This document shows, piece after piece, positions 45,012 through 56,539 of a DNA stretch of 64,000 nucleotides. This DNA is from Astragalus membranaceus (taxonomy: Eukaryota; Streptophyta; Magnoliopsida; Fabales; Fabaceae), in the NCBI GenBank assembly GCA_039519185.1, contig CM076849.1:109497806-109561805 (forward strand), in the 5' to 3' direction. A program made the translations under genes and the position numbers. Position 1 is the first letter of the stretch. Each line of letters starts with the position of its first letter. The notes beneath the pieces are model-generated. The model was not told the DNA's origin. It ran no database searches and was given only the letters and a program-made list of their open reading frames with translations.

Positions 45012-46150
45012 ATTGAAAAGCCTCCTTCACTTGAGCTTAAAGTGCTACACAAGCACTTGAATTATGCCTATCTATGGGGAAATGATACCCTACTAGTGAT
45101 CACAGCTTCTGAAGCATAAGAAAGCTATCGGGTGGCAGATGTCTGATAACAAAGGAATCAGACCTACTATTTGCATGCACAGAATAATTCTTGATGAAGG
45201 AGGTGGTCAAGAAAGAAATAATCAAGTGGCCTGATGCTGGTATTGTCTACCCTATTTCTGATAGCTCATGGGTAAGCCTTGTGCAGTGTGTTCCTAAAAA
45301 AGGATGTGTGACAGTGGTGGCTAATGAGAAGAATGAACTGATACCCACAAGATTTGTTACTGGTTGGAGGATTTGCATGGATTACAGAATCCTTGATAGA
45401 TTGGCTGGTAAAGAGTTTTATTATTTTCTAGATGGCTACTCTAGCTATAATCAGATTGCATTAGTTCCTAAAGATCAATAGAAAACTACCTTTACATTCC
45501 CTTATAGTACCTTTGCCTTTAGGAGGATGTCATTTGGGCTATGTAATGCACCAGCCACATTTCAAAGATGCGTGATGTTAATATTCTCTGATTTCATTGA
45601 AAAATCCATGGAAGTGTTCATGGATGACTTCTCAGTGTTTGGGGATAATTATCACGTATGCCTTAGCAACTTGGAAGAAATTTTGGACAGATGTGAAGAG
45701 AATCACTTGGTCTTGAATTGAGAAAAATGCCATTTCATGGTCCAAGAGGGAATTGTTTTGGGTCACAGAATTTCTAAGAAGGGATTTGAGGTTGATAAAG
45801 CCAAGATTGAGGTAATTGAAAAGCTGCCTCCTCCAACTAGTGTAAAGGGTGTTAGATGTTTTGAGTCATGCAGGCTTCTATAGAAGGTTCATCAAGGACT
45901 TCTCTATAATTTCAAAACCTTTGTGTCAATTGCTACAGCATGGAACTTCTTTTTTTTTTATGAACCTTGTCTGGAAGCATTCCACTAATTAAAGAATGCA
46001 CTGGTAATAGCACCAGTGATTGTGACACCAGATTGGAGCAAGCATTTTGAGCTCATATGTGATGCTATTGACTTTGACATAGGAGCTTTCATTGGCCAAA
46101 GGTATGATAAAGTCATCCATTCTATTTATTATGCTAGCAAAACATAAAAG
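45012..46150 (+). pseudogene. Athila-like gypsy RT and RNase H remnant
   Basis: Plus-strand pieces in succession read PSIEKPPSLELKVLHKHLN, MKEVVKKEIIKWPDAGIVYP, ICMDYRILDRLAGKEFYYFL, MSFGLCNAPATFQRC, VFMDDFSVFGDNY, EKCHFMVQEGIVLGHRISKK and SIYYASKT. This is the Athila lineage version of RT. Between CMDYR and LDRLAGKE about 20 residues are missing. Stops lie at 45479, 45719 and further on. The MDD catalytic pair is kept. LTRs, gag, protease and integrase are absent. Confidence 0.88.
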
Positions 46151-46280
46151 AAAAGATTCGGTGGAAGACAGGATAATGATAATTTTTTGCTCCCAGCATT
46201 AGGGCGAGCTCATCTATTGGCAGTTCTTCTACAGCCGCTCTCGCGTTGTTTATTGTTTGGCCAGCTTCTCCTTCTGACAT

Positions 46281-47474
46281 TGTTGCACCCGAAAAGGTCC
46301 CTGAGGGGATTTCTCTTCGTTTACAACTTTTTAAAACAATGAAGTCGCCACCAATATTTTTTATAAGGAAAATATCGAAGAAAAACCTTTTTGGAAAGCG
46401 GATGGCCTTTTGGAAAACCGGAGGATTTGGGTTCGGGGGTCGGTTAGGCATGGGGAAGGTATTAGGACCCAACACCTCCTTTCTACCGAAAGGGAACCTT
46501 TAATTAAACGTGTGGTTTTAAGTGTTGATTTGGAAAATACTTAAATTTGCCTCAAAGGGAATGAGAAGACTTAATGAAAATTTTTATTTTTGGCGCTTGA
46601 CGAGAGTTAGCCGCTCGCTCCTACGTATCTCCCGGTGCGATGGAGAATTCAAAGCTACGTAGTTCTTGTTTGTCCTGAAAAAGGTTTTTGTCTTTTATCT
46701 TGTTTAGGTGAGTTTTCGCAATAGGAATGAGGATTCACGATGACCAAGCAACAACGGTTTATAGTGGTCACACTACTAACTCTTTTGAAAATGAAATCAT
46801 CATTAAAAATCAAACGGCAACGGCGCGAGTGATCATTAATGATAATCGGTTTTGCTTTTGATTCGAGTGTTCGCGATGACCAAACAACAACGGTTTAGAG
46901 TGGCCGCGCTACTAACCCTTTTGAGGATGCAATCGTCATTAACAACAAACGGCAACGGCGCGAATGATCATCGATGACAATTGGTTTTATTTAAGTTGGA
47001 GTGTTCATGAAGACCAAACAACAACGGTTTAGAGTGGTCACACTACTAATTCCTTTGAAAATGAAATTATCGTTAACAACCAAACGGCAACGGTGCGAGT
47101 GATCATTAATGATAATTGGTTCTTACTTTAGGTAATCAAAAGGGTTTTCGCAATCGAATTGATTTTTGGTTTGTGAGATGGCTTTTTGATGTTTGGAAGT
47201 GTTCTTGGTTATGAAAAAGATTTGAAATTTGTAAATGTTACTAACGAGTAACAAATTGTAGTATAATTTGAATGCGACATGGTTTTGAGGTGTGTTGCGC
47301 CCGAAAAAGTCCCCGAGGGAGAACCTTCCTCGTCCACAACTTTTCTAAAATCAATGAAGCCGCCACCAATATTTATTAAGGAAAATATTAGGAAAACCTT
47401 TTTTGGAAAGCGATTGGTCTTGCGAAACTAGAGAATAGGGTTCGGGGGTCGGTTACGCGCAGGGAAGGTGTTAG
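46281..47474 (+). repeat. Host element E, repeat units left of LARD-2
   Basis: A unit beginning TGTTGCACCCGAAAAGGTCC at 46281 recurs as TGTTGCGCCCGAAAAAGTCC at 47293, about 1012 bp apart. It includes GGTTCGGGGGTCGGTTA and a GGGAAGGT.TTAG box, then GCGCTTGACGAGAG with CTCCCGGTGCGATGGAGAAT. Between 46720 and 47120 a unit of about 125 bp (GATGACCAAACAACAACGGT ... CAAACGGCAACGGCGCGA) is repeated three times. No coding domain is seen. It resembles long untranslated or LTR sequence of a large plant gypsy element, but its class is open. Confidence 0.7.
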
Positions 47475-49656
47475 TGTAACACCCCCTTCTAACCAACTAG
47501 TATTTAATTAATAAAATCAGAGTTTTCGAAAATCCTTTCAGCGCAACCCGAGAGGGTGCTACATTTTCACCAATAAAGCATACGACAACACCTGAAGCTC
47601 ATAAAACAATAAAGCATGTGATACATAGCACTTGATCGGGACGAACCCCAAAAACATCCGTTTAATTACATCACAGTTTACATAATCACCACACAGCGGA
47701 AAATAACATGTTTCGTAAACATATTTGAATACATTATCAAATAACTAGTTTTGAACAACTTTAATTAAAACAGCTACTAGACTGATCGCCCCCCGGTGCT
47801 ACGTATCAGAGCAGACACAACCGACTATAGGAAGGCATGTGAATACCTTCACTCGCTATCACCTGCACGTTGCCGACATGAGAAGCAACAAAGGCAGTAG
47901 GGTGAGTCTCTTTACACAAATAATAATAATTAAGATAGGCATTATATTAAGGAAGGCAGCAAGCAACACTAATTCATAACAACTCACCACATTATCAACA
48001 CAATCATCATATTCATAATTCATCCACAAACTCATCAATGCTTGACTAATGCATGTAATGCAACATGCATGTGGATCCATCATCACCGCTATTAGCCTGG
48101 AGGGCACTCACCGCTTTGGCCGAAGCCACCGCACCGCTTTGGCCGAAGCCGACACACTGCTTTATGCAACATGAGTCATGCGACACTATGACTATGCACC
48201 ACAACACCACACATAAACTATAATAATTATTAAACTCACCGCTTTGCATTTCTCAACTTAATATAATCAACATAAAGGCCTTAAGGTTATCGCACCGCTT
48301 TGGACCGGAGTCCCTCACCGCTTTCACATCTCCAATTAATTACAAGTCCGCACACACCGCTTTGCATCCTTAGGCTAGTAATCTAATTTTCACAATTACA
48401 CTTCCCCGCAACTACACACCTACGCAGTACACACAACACACCCGCACGGGGCTGCCCAATTTGGCGCCCCTGCGCAATACCACCAGCACGCACCACACGC
48501 GCACGGGGCTGCCTACTTTGGCGCCCCTGCGCAACACCACTAACAGTAGCCTAATCTCCACAATTTCAATTTAATTCATTTCCTCAACATATATATATAT
48601 ATTAACACTACATTCAACAATTATGCCCATCAACTAACACCACAAAACAGTAACAATTTCCACCCTTCAACTAACTTAATCCAACCACAATATATTAGCA
48701 TAACTTACATATAATTATATCCAACACAGTATCAATTGTATTCAACAATAATATTCAACAATAGTATCAATTGTATTCAACAATAATATTCAACAATAAT
48801 TATATCCAACATAGTATCAATTCACTTAATTTCAATAACAATAATATTCAACAATTCAACCTATCTCTAAAACAACCAAAAACAGTGTCTATCATATTCA
48901 ACAAATATATTCAACAATTCAACCTATCTCTAACACAACCCAAAAACAGTATCTATCATATTCAACAAATATATTCAACAATTCAACTAACCTAACTCAA
49001 CAATCTAACCTCCTACAACCAATCCTACATATATCACCTAGCTTAAGCATTATTATAGGTATAAAGTAGAGCCCCCTAACCTTGCTAATTGAAGAATTCA
49101 ACCACGCCTAACCACCAAGAAAAACGCACAGCTCCTCCTCCTCCTCCTCTCCTCTTTGCGCAACCGTGGGGCTTCCAAAAGCCAAGGAGAAAACAACAAC
49201 AAAAGGGAATGAGGGATTGAAGCTACAAGGAAGAAAAGGGAAGGAAAAGATCAAGGGAACTCATTACCTAAAGCTTGGATGAATGATTCCTCTTCTTCCT
49301 CCCTTGATGGAAGTCGCGACCCTCTCCTCTTCTCACTCTCTCAGTCGCTGTTTCTTTCTTTCTTTTGGGTGGGAATGAAACTAAAATTTTAGGTTTTGGA
49401 GTCTTTGGAATGGGCTTGGGTCACTAAGTGACTTGGGCCCATTTTTACACCACCCCTATTAATTTAAATACCTCATCTATTATTCCCACCATTTAATTAC
49501 TTGATAACACCACTCCCTTGATTTAATAAAATACCTTATTATTATTTCTAATAATTTTCCACAACCTAACTCCCTTTAATTAATTCACTTGAATAAATAT
49601 TGTAAGCCTTAAATAACTTAATTAAATAAATAATTAAATTATTTTGGGGCGTTACA
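47475..49656 (-). mobile_element. LARD-2 3' LTR (2182 bp)
   Basis: TGTAACACCCCC...TTGGGGCGTTACA. It carries repeated CACCGCTTTG motifs (48107-48365), two GCACGGGGCTGCC...GGCGCCCCTGCGC hairpins (48453-48533), ATTCAACAATA-type repeats (48735-48990) and a CT-rich tract. Confidence 0.93.
48107..48533. repeat. CACCGCTTTG repeats and GC hairpins in LARD-2 LTR
   Basis: CACCGCTTTG or close variants occur about seven times between 48107 and 48365. CGCACGGGGCTGCC followed by GGCGCCCCTGCGC occurs twice and can form a stem. The right LTR has the same at 53015-53439. Confidence 0.85.
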
Positions 49657-49671
49657 ACTCTCCCCCACTTA
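49657..49671 (-). other. Polypurine tract of LARD-2
   Basis: AAGTGGGGGAGAGTT on the minus strand directly before the 3' LTR, preceded by TTTTCGAGGACGAAAAT. Confidence 0.85.
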
Positions 49672-52366
49672 GAATATTTTCGTCCTCGAAAATTTACACC
49701 AAACTCACGAAAACAAAACCCAATCTTCTTGTCATCTCTGACCATCCTTGCCCATAATCTATCGCATACTTAGCATCAGACCAACCAGTCTTCTCTACAC
49801 CCTTATTTCTAATTAGATGTTCTAATCTGTAGGTTATCAAAGTCCTACTCAACTATTCCAATACTATCAAACCCATATCGAATTCCATAAGGGCACATTC
49901 CCAAAAGTTCTTATAATGTATAGTCTTACTATTCTTCATGAGTCTTAACTTAAGGTATTGGTTCAATCTCCCTTACCACATAACTATCTACTTTCAATCC
50001 AAGCACAAACTGCTACCCAAAACTCAATAAGGCACGAAAATTAAAACAAGATTCAATTAACCTTCTACCTTCAAGGATCACTCGCAGAAGAATACATAAG
50101 CATTTTATACGACCCACAAGTTCTAAAATGAATAACAAACTTGTAGTACTATACGTGACTTCCAAATCAAGCATTTTTCACAACATCACACATTGTGAAC
50201 ATTCATATATGTATGTAATAATTAACATGAAGTCAAGTATGAGCACACCACTTAGTCAATCAAATCAGAATTAGCACATATATCCAAAATTACTAATACC
50301 ATGGGTTATTGTCGCCTCTTTCATTGGAGATGAGTTATTGGGGTGATCAGTCCCTCCTACTCATGCAACCAATTAATTAAGGTCACAACAACTACATTCT
50401 CTCAAATTTACACATACCACACTAAAAGGCTTTCAACGCGGTCTAGAGTGCGAAGGCGTCGTCACGACTCCCACTCTTTTGACATCGTTAAAACTCTTTT
50501 AATCACACATATCTAAACAATCAACAACACAACTCTGTATCACATCAACTAGTCAGTTAAAAAAAGGAACAAGCAAACACATCATACTCCACAAGTTCAA
50601 CTAATCATGTATAACCACATACTGTTAGGTATAAAATCAATTCATCAATCTGTATCATTAGACTATTCTCATGATCATACACAATAAGTTTTTGGGCAAA
50701 TCATTTTCATTGTCCTAGTACACTAAACAAATCATCAATCAATCATAATTATATTTAACCACGTCATCATCAAAATAGGCATTTGCTCACTTACTATAAA
50801 GTACTCGTCATTTACATTTATTTCATTGAAAATAAATTTAACACTCACATTAATACCCAACCATAAAAATTGTTTGTTAAACGTTCACAAGCAACCTCAA
50901 AAATCACTTCGTTTTTAAATTACAACTCCACAACGTATAAATATCACGGTTCAAAACGTTTTTGCTAATCTTCATAAACTCGGGTGCAGAAAATTCTGCA
51001 ACTACGCGCCTGCTTTGGCGAATTAATTAAAATAGTAAACGACGTCGGATTTCGACAAATAAATACTTGTTGGAAAGCTCTCTGAGTGTAGTTTCAACCT
51101 ATGATTTTTATTTTTCAAAATAAGTAGCCAATTGGTACAGTTTTTCAAAACACTACACTGAGGTACCAAACTTGGGCAGAATATCTTACTCAACTTGTAA
51201 CCAAATTATCTCTCTCATTTCTTAATGAAAATTTATGAAACCAGTGTCTAAATTGTAGAGAATTAAGTCTACTTTCCAAAGGAACAAGAATCATTCATAA
51301 CGGAGTTCATTTTATGACACAAAATCTACAAAAACCGAACCCACTCACAGTGTGATTCCAAAAACTTGACCTAACTTGAAACAATCATAACTTGAGCTAC
51401 ACAACTCCAAATTAAACGAAACCAGTGGCAAAACGACCGGCGTTAAGTCTATTTTCAAAAACAATCAGCCACATAATTTTTGGATCAACCAAACAGTACC
51501 AGTTTTAGAAAAATGAAACAGTGTCCAGAAATGCACAAAACCGTAAACAAGTAAAATTCATCATTTATAAACACACCATCATTAGATACACTGTCATATA
51601 ATTCACCAATACACTATTAGTTAACCCGAGAACAACGACATCAACATTTGGTCTTATTCGACCCAACACAACAACAACAACAACGCTTTGGTCACATTGA
51701 CCCAACAACAGCAACAACAACTTTAGTATTATTAGACACAACAACAACAACAACAACAACATCACAAGACATGGACAAAATCCAAGTCAAATAACAATCA
51801 CACAATCGACATATCAATAAATGCGACACCTCTACCCCAAAAACATTTATAAGTAGAAGTGCGAAAAATGAGTGAGAATTGTTTTTCAGCACAATCAACA
51901 TTTTAGTTTTGGAAATGATTTTCGCAAGTGAAAAGTGTCATCAGCTCCTCAAATCATGTAGTAATTGTTTATAAGAACGTTAAAGCCTAGAGCGGCAAAA
52001 TATCTCTTTTAACATGATAACTAGGATGACCTGAAATACAATATTGACCATTCATCCTAATCTTAATAATATTTCCCTTCGGTTTCAAAAGAAGTAACTA
52101 ATGCATCTTTCGAAAACCAAGCATTTTCCAAATCAGTAGAGAAATCAAAAACAAAAGACACAGATTTCACACATCGGAAACACAATACAGCACACATCAT
52201 CAACAGGGGTATCTCCCCCCCTTATTCACTTACCATCAGCAGTACTCGGTTTGCCCTCTACCTGCAGGAACATCACTTACTACACAAACAATTGTTAGAA
52301 CTAATCTAGTACTACTCAATCATTAAGGACACTACGACTAGACGACTTGGCCGGACAGACCGAACT

Positions 52367-52378
52367 GCTCTGATACCA
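52367..52378 (-). other. Primer binding site, initiator tRNA-Met type (LARD-2)
   Basis: TGGTATCAGAGC on the minus strand, four bases inside the LTR border at 52383. Confidence 0.9.
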
Positions 52379-52382
52379 CTAA

Positions 52383-54562
52383 TGTAACACCCCCTTCTAA
52401 CCAACTAGTATTTAATTAATAAAATCAGAGTTTTCGAAAATCCTTTCAGCGCAACCCGAGAGGGTGCTACATTTTCACCAATAAAGCATACGACAACACC
52501 TGAAGCTCATAAAACAATAAAGCATGTGATACATAGCACTTGATCGGGACGAACCCCAAAAACATCCGTTTAATTACATCACAGTTTACATAATCACCAC
52601 ACAGCGGAAAATAACATGTTTCGTAAACATATTTGAATACATTATCAAATAACTAGTTTTGAACAACTTTAATTAAAACAGCTACTAGACTGATCGCCCC
52701 CCGGTGCTACGTATCAGAGCAGACACAACCGACTATAGGAAGGCATGTGAATACCTTCACTCGCTATCACCTGCACGTTGCCGACATGAGAAGCAACAAA
52801 GGCAGTAGGGTGAGTCTCTTTACACAAATAATAATAATTAAGATAGGCATTATATTAAGGAAGGCAGCAAGCAACACTAATTCATAACAACTCACCACAT
52901 TATCAACACAATCATCATATTCATAATTCATCCACAAACTCATCAATGCTTGACTAATGCATGTAATGCAACATGCATGTGGATCCATCATCACCGCTAT
53001 TAGCCTGGAGGGCACTCACCGCTTTGGCCGAAGCCACCGCACCGCTTTGGCCGAAGCCGACACACCGCTTTATGCAACATGAGTCATGCGACACTATGAC
53101 TATGCACCACAACACCACACATAAACCATAATAATTATTAAACTCACCGCTTTGCATTTCTCAACTTAATATAATCAACATAAAGGCCTTAAGGTTATCG
53201 CACCGCTTTGGACCGGAGTCCCTCACCGCTTTCACATCTCCAATTAATTACAAGTCCGCACACACCGCTTTGCATCCTTAGGCTAGTAATCTAATTTTCA
53301 CAATTACACTTCCCCGCAACTACACACCTACGCAGTACACACAACACACCCGCACGGGGCTGCCCAATTTGGCGCCCCTGCGCAATACCACCAGCACGCA
53401 CCACACGCGCACGGGGCTGCCTACTTTGGCGCCCCTGCGCAACACCACTAACAGTAGCCTAATCTCCACAATTTCAATTTAATTCATTTCCTCAACATAT
53501 ATATATATTAACACTACATTCAACAATTATGCCCATCAACTAACACCACAAAACAGTAACAATTTCCACCCTTCAACTAACTTAATCCAACCACAATATA
53601 TTAGCATAACTTACATATAATTATATCCAACACAGTATCAATTGTATTCAACAATAATATTCAACAATAGTATCAATTGTATTCAACAATAATATTCAAC
53701 AATAATTATATCCAACATAGTATCAATTCACTTAATTTCAATAACAATAATATTCAACAATTCAACCTATCTCTAAAACAACCAAAAACAGTGTCTATCA
53801 TATTCAACAAATATATTCAACAATTCAACCTATCTCTAACACAACCCAAAAACAGTATCTATCATATTCAACAAATATATTCAACAATTCAACTAACCTA
53901 ACTCAACAATCTAACCTCCTACAACCAATCCTACATATATCACCTAGCTTAAGCATTATTATAGGTATAAAGTAGAGCCCCCTAACCTTGCTAATTGAAG
54001 AATTCAACCACGCCTAACCACCAAGAAAAACGCACAGCTCCTCCTCCTCCTCCTCTCCTCTTTGCGCAACCGTGGGGCTTCCAAAAGCCAAGGAGAAAAC
54101 AACAACAAAAGGGAATGAGGGATTGAAGCTACAAGGAAGAAAAGGGAAGGAAAAGATCAAGGGAACTCATTACCTAAAGCTTGGATGAATGATTCCTCTT
54201 CTTCCTCCCTTGATGGAAGTCGCGACCCTCTCCTCTTCTCACTCTCTCAGTCGCTGTTTCTTTCTTTCTTTTGGGTGGGAATGAAACTAAAATTTTAGGT
54301 TTTGGAGTCTTTGGAATGGGCTTGGGTCACTAAGTGACTTGGGCCCATTTTTACACCACCCCTATTAATTTAAATACCTCATCTATTATTCCCACCATTT
54401 AATTACTTGATAACACCACTCCCTTGATTTAATAAAATACCTTATTATTATTTCTAATAATTTTCCACAACCTAACTCCCTTTAATTAATTCACTTGAAT
54501 AAATATTGTAAGCCTTAAATAACTTAATTAAATAAATAATTAAATTATTTTGGGGCGTTACA
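52383..54562 (-). mobile_element. LARD-2 5' LTR (2180 bp)
   Basis: Nearly identical to 47475-49656. Differences seen are C for T at 53065 (CACACCGCTTT), C for T near 53127 and one TA unit less at about 53500. Confidence 0.93.
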
Positions 54563-55715
54563 GTTAGCACCCCACACGTCCTCTCTACTGAGAGGGAACC
54601 TTTAATTAAATGTGTGGTTTCAGTGTATTGACTTGAAAATACTTAATTTTGCCTCTCTACTCCTTATTGAAAAATTCTTAATGAAAATCTTTATTTATTA
54701 TGAAAAAGGGGGAAAGATGGGTTTTTTAGAAAAAAAACGCTTGACGGGACATGGCCCGCTCCTACGTATCTCCCGGTGCGATGGAGAACTCAAAGCTACG
54801 CAGTTCTTCTCTTTTGAAAATAATTGTTTGAAAACTTATTGTGAAAATGATTTTTGTTTGTTATGTTTGACGGGATGTGACCCGCTCCTACGTATCTCCC
54901 GGTGCGATGGAGAATTCAAAGCTACGTAGTTCTTCTCTTTTGAAAATAATTGTTTGGAAACTTATTGTGAAAATGATTTTTATTTGTTATGCTTGACGGG
55001 TTATGACCCGCTCCTACGTATCTCCCGGTGCGATGGAGAATTCAAAGCTACGTAGTTCTTCTTTGTCCTGAAAAAGGTTTTTGTCTTTTATCTTTTTAGT
55101 GAGTTTTCGAAATAGGACGAGTATTTAGTGAACGATTAAACTAACCAAGGTTATGGGTAATCACCGCTAAGTACTCTTGAAAATGAGAGTCACTACCGCC
55201 AGTCAGACGAACAAAGGTTCTGATTGACTATTAGTAGCGACTCGTTTTTATTTGTTCTTTTGAAAGGGGTTTTCGAAAGAGATTGATTGGCGCGAATGAT
55301 CAAGCTAACAAAGGTTATGAGTGATCATCGTTTGTTGTTATTTTGGGAAAAAGACATTGCTACCAATGGCTAGACGAACAAAGGTTCTGATTAGCCACTA
55401 GCGACAATGGGTTGAAAATGTTTTTAGAAAGGAAAAGGTTTCCGTTCTGAAAATGATCTTGGTTTGCAAAAGTGATTCTTTTTTGTTATGAAAATAACTC
55501 TTTTCTTTTTGTTATGCAAATGCTAAACTTTTTATGGTTGCGCTTGACGAGAATGTGACTCGCTCCTACGTATCCCAAAATGGGAATCAAAGCGACGTAG
55601 TTCTAACGAGCCTTAAGAATGAAAGTCTTTTTGCTTTGATGATTAAACTAACAATGGTTATGATGGACCACCGCTAATAACTTGTTTTTGATTCTTTGAT
55701 ACTTAGAAAAATGCT
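54563..55715 (+). repeat. Host element E, segment between LARD-2 and element D
   Basis: It continues the 1 kb unit cut by LARD-2. A repeat of about 125 bp with GACGGGA..TGACCCGCTCC and CTCCCGGTGCGATGGAGAA occurs three times (54740-55070). It is followed by units with AGACGAACAAAGGTTCTGAT and AGCTAACAAAGGTTATGAGT (55130-55420), and a diverged CGCTTGACGAGAATGTG at 55542. There are no coding domains. Confidence 0.75.
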
Positions 55716-55778
55716 TGTAACACCCCCTACTAACTCTCTCGGTTCAATTAAAAATCCTTTTTAAAATCATCACGACAC

Positions 55779-56070
55779 CGACTGCAATAAAGTGCTAACC
55801 CCGGTGAACGTGAACAAACAAAGTGTGGCACCGACTGCAAATCCAGTGCTAATCCCGGTGTATCACACAGTACGACACCGACTGCAAATCCAGTGCTAAT
55901 CCCGGTGAACGTACAACAAACAAAGTGCGGCACCGACTGCAAATCCAGTGCTAATCCCGGTGTATCGCAGAGTACGACACCGACTGCAAATCCAGTGCTA
56001 ATCCCGGTGAACGTACAACAAACTCATGACATAACACCGACTGCAAATCCAGTGCTAATCCCGGTGAACC
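55779..56070. repeat. Hairpin-bounded repeat in D 3' LTR, six copies
   Basis: CACCGACTGCAAATCCAGTG plus CTAATCCCGGTG is repeated with alternating spacers containing ACGTACAACAAACAAAGTG or ATCGCAGAGTACGA. CACCG pairs with CGGTG. It is the homologue of the three or four units in C, expanded. Confidence 0.92.
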
Positions 56071-56502
56071 CCCTTACCAATAGTACATTCTCCTATTGGC
56101 ACGGAGCCTAGGTTGGGGGAGCATGACTGCCCCGCCTAGTATGTCAAAACATGGGTCGTCACCCAACTCGATATATATATATATATCTACAATCATATGA
56201 ACTCAAAGTTCATTAACTCAGACAATCAATTGAACACTTAGTTCATTTAAATTATACTTTACCACGTAGGACTCATAGTCCACTTTGTTATCAATAAAAC
56301 ATCTCCGCACACGTATGCTATTATTCGATTTTTCGAAACGATTTCAACTTCAAAAGTATATTATAAAACTCTTTTGAAACATACTCAAAATCATGGCATT
56401 ATAAGCCTAATATCGTTATAGAAGGGTTAGGAAAGGATTAGGAGAGGATTGGAATCGAAACGGAATCATTTTGGGCACTTTGAAAATTTTGGACAGAACA
56501 AG

Positions 56503-56539
56503 GCGCACGGGTCGTGCCCCTGGACGCACGGGTCGTGCT
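56503..56539. repeat. GCACGGGTCGTGC palindromes in D 3' LTR
   Basis: Two GCGCACGGGTCGTGC / ACGCACGGGTCGTGC copies flank CCCTGG. They sit where C has TCGCGACGCG. The D 5' LTR has the same at 62213-62249. Confidence 0.85.

Larger units (their letters stand above)
49657..52382 (-). mobile_element. LARD-2 internal region, non-coding
   Basis: No retroelement domain was seen on either strand. A (CAA)n-rich segment lies at 51666-51762. The block from 50930 to 51480 is rich in phrases such as GGAAAGCTCTCTGAGTG and AGTCTA-TTTCCAAA, and includes ACTACGCGCCTGCTTTGGCG. Confidence 0.85.
47475..54562 (-). mobile_element. LARD-2: complete non-autonomous LTR element
   Basis: The element is 7088 bp with GTTAG on both sides (47470-47474, 54563-54567). 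It has LTRs of 2182 and 2180 bp, primer site and purine tract as in LARD-1, and a 2.7 kb interior without coding domains. The LTRs share CCGGTGCTACGTATCAGAGC, ATCACCTGCACGTTGCC and termini with LARD-1, so both are one family that has diverged. Between the two LTRs of LARD-2 I counted two substitutions and a TA-run length change. Confidence 0.94.

Noticed and set aside
46750..47110. Centromeric satellite
   Set aside because: Only three units of about 125 bp exist inside a larger repeated element. No long uniform array is present.
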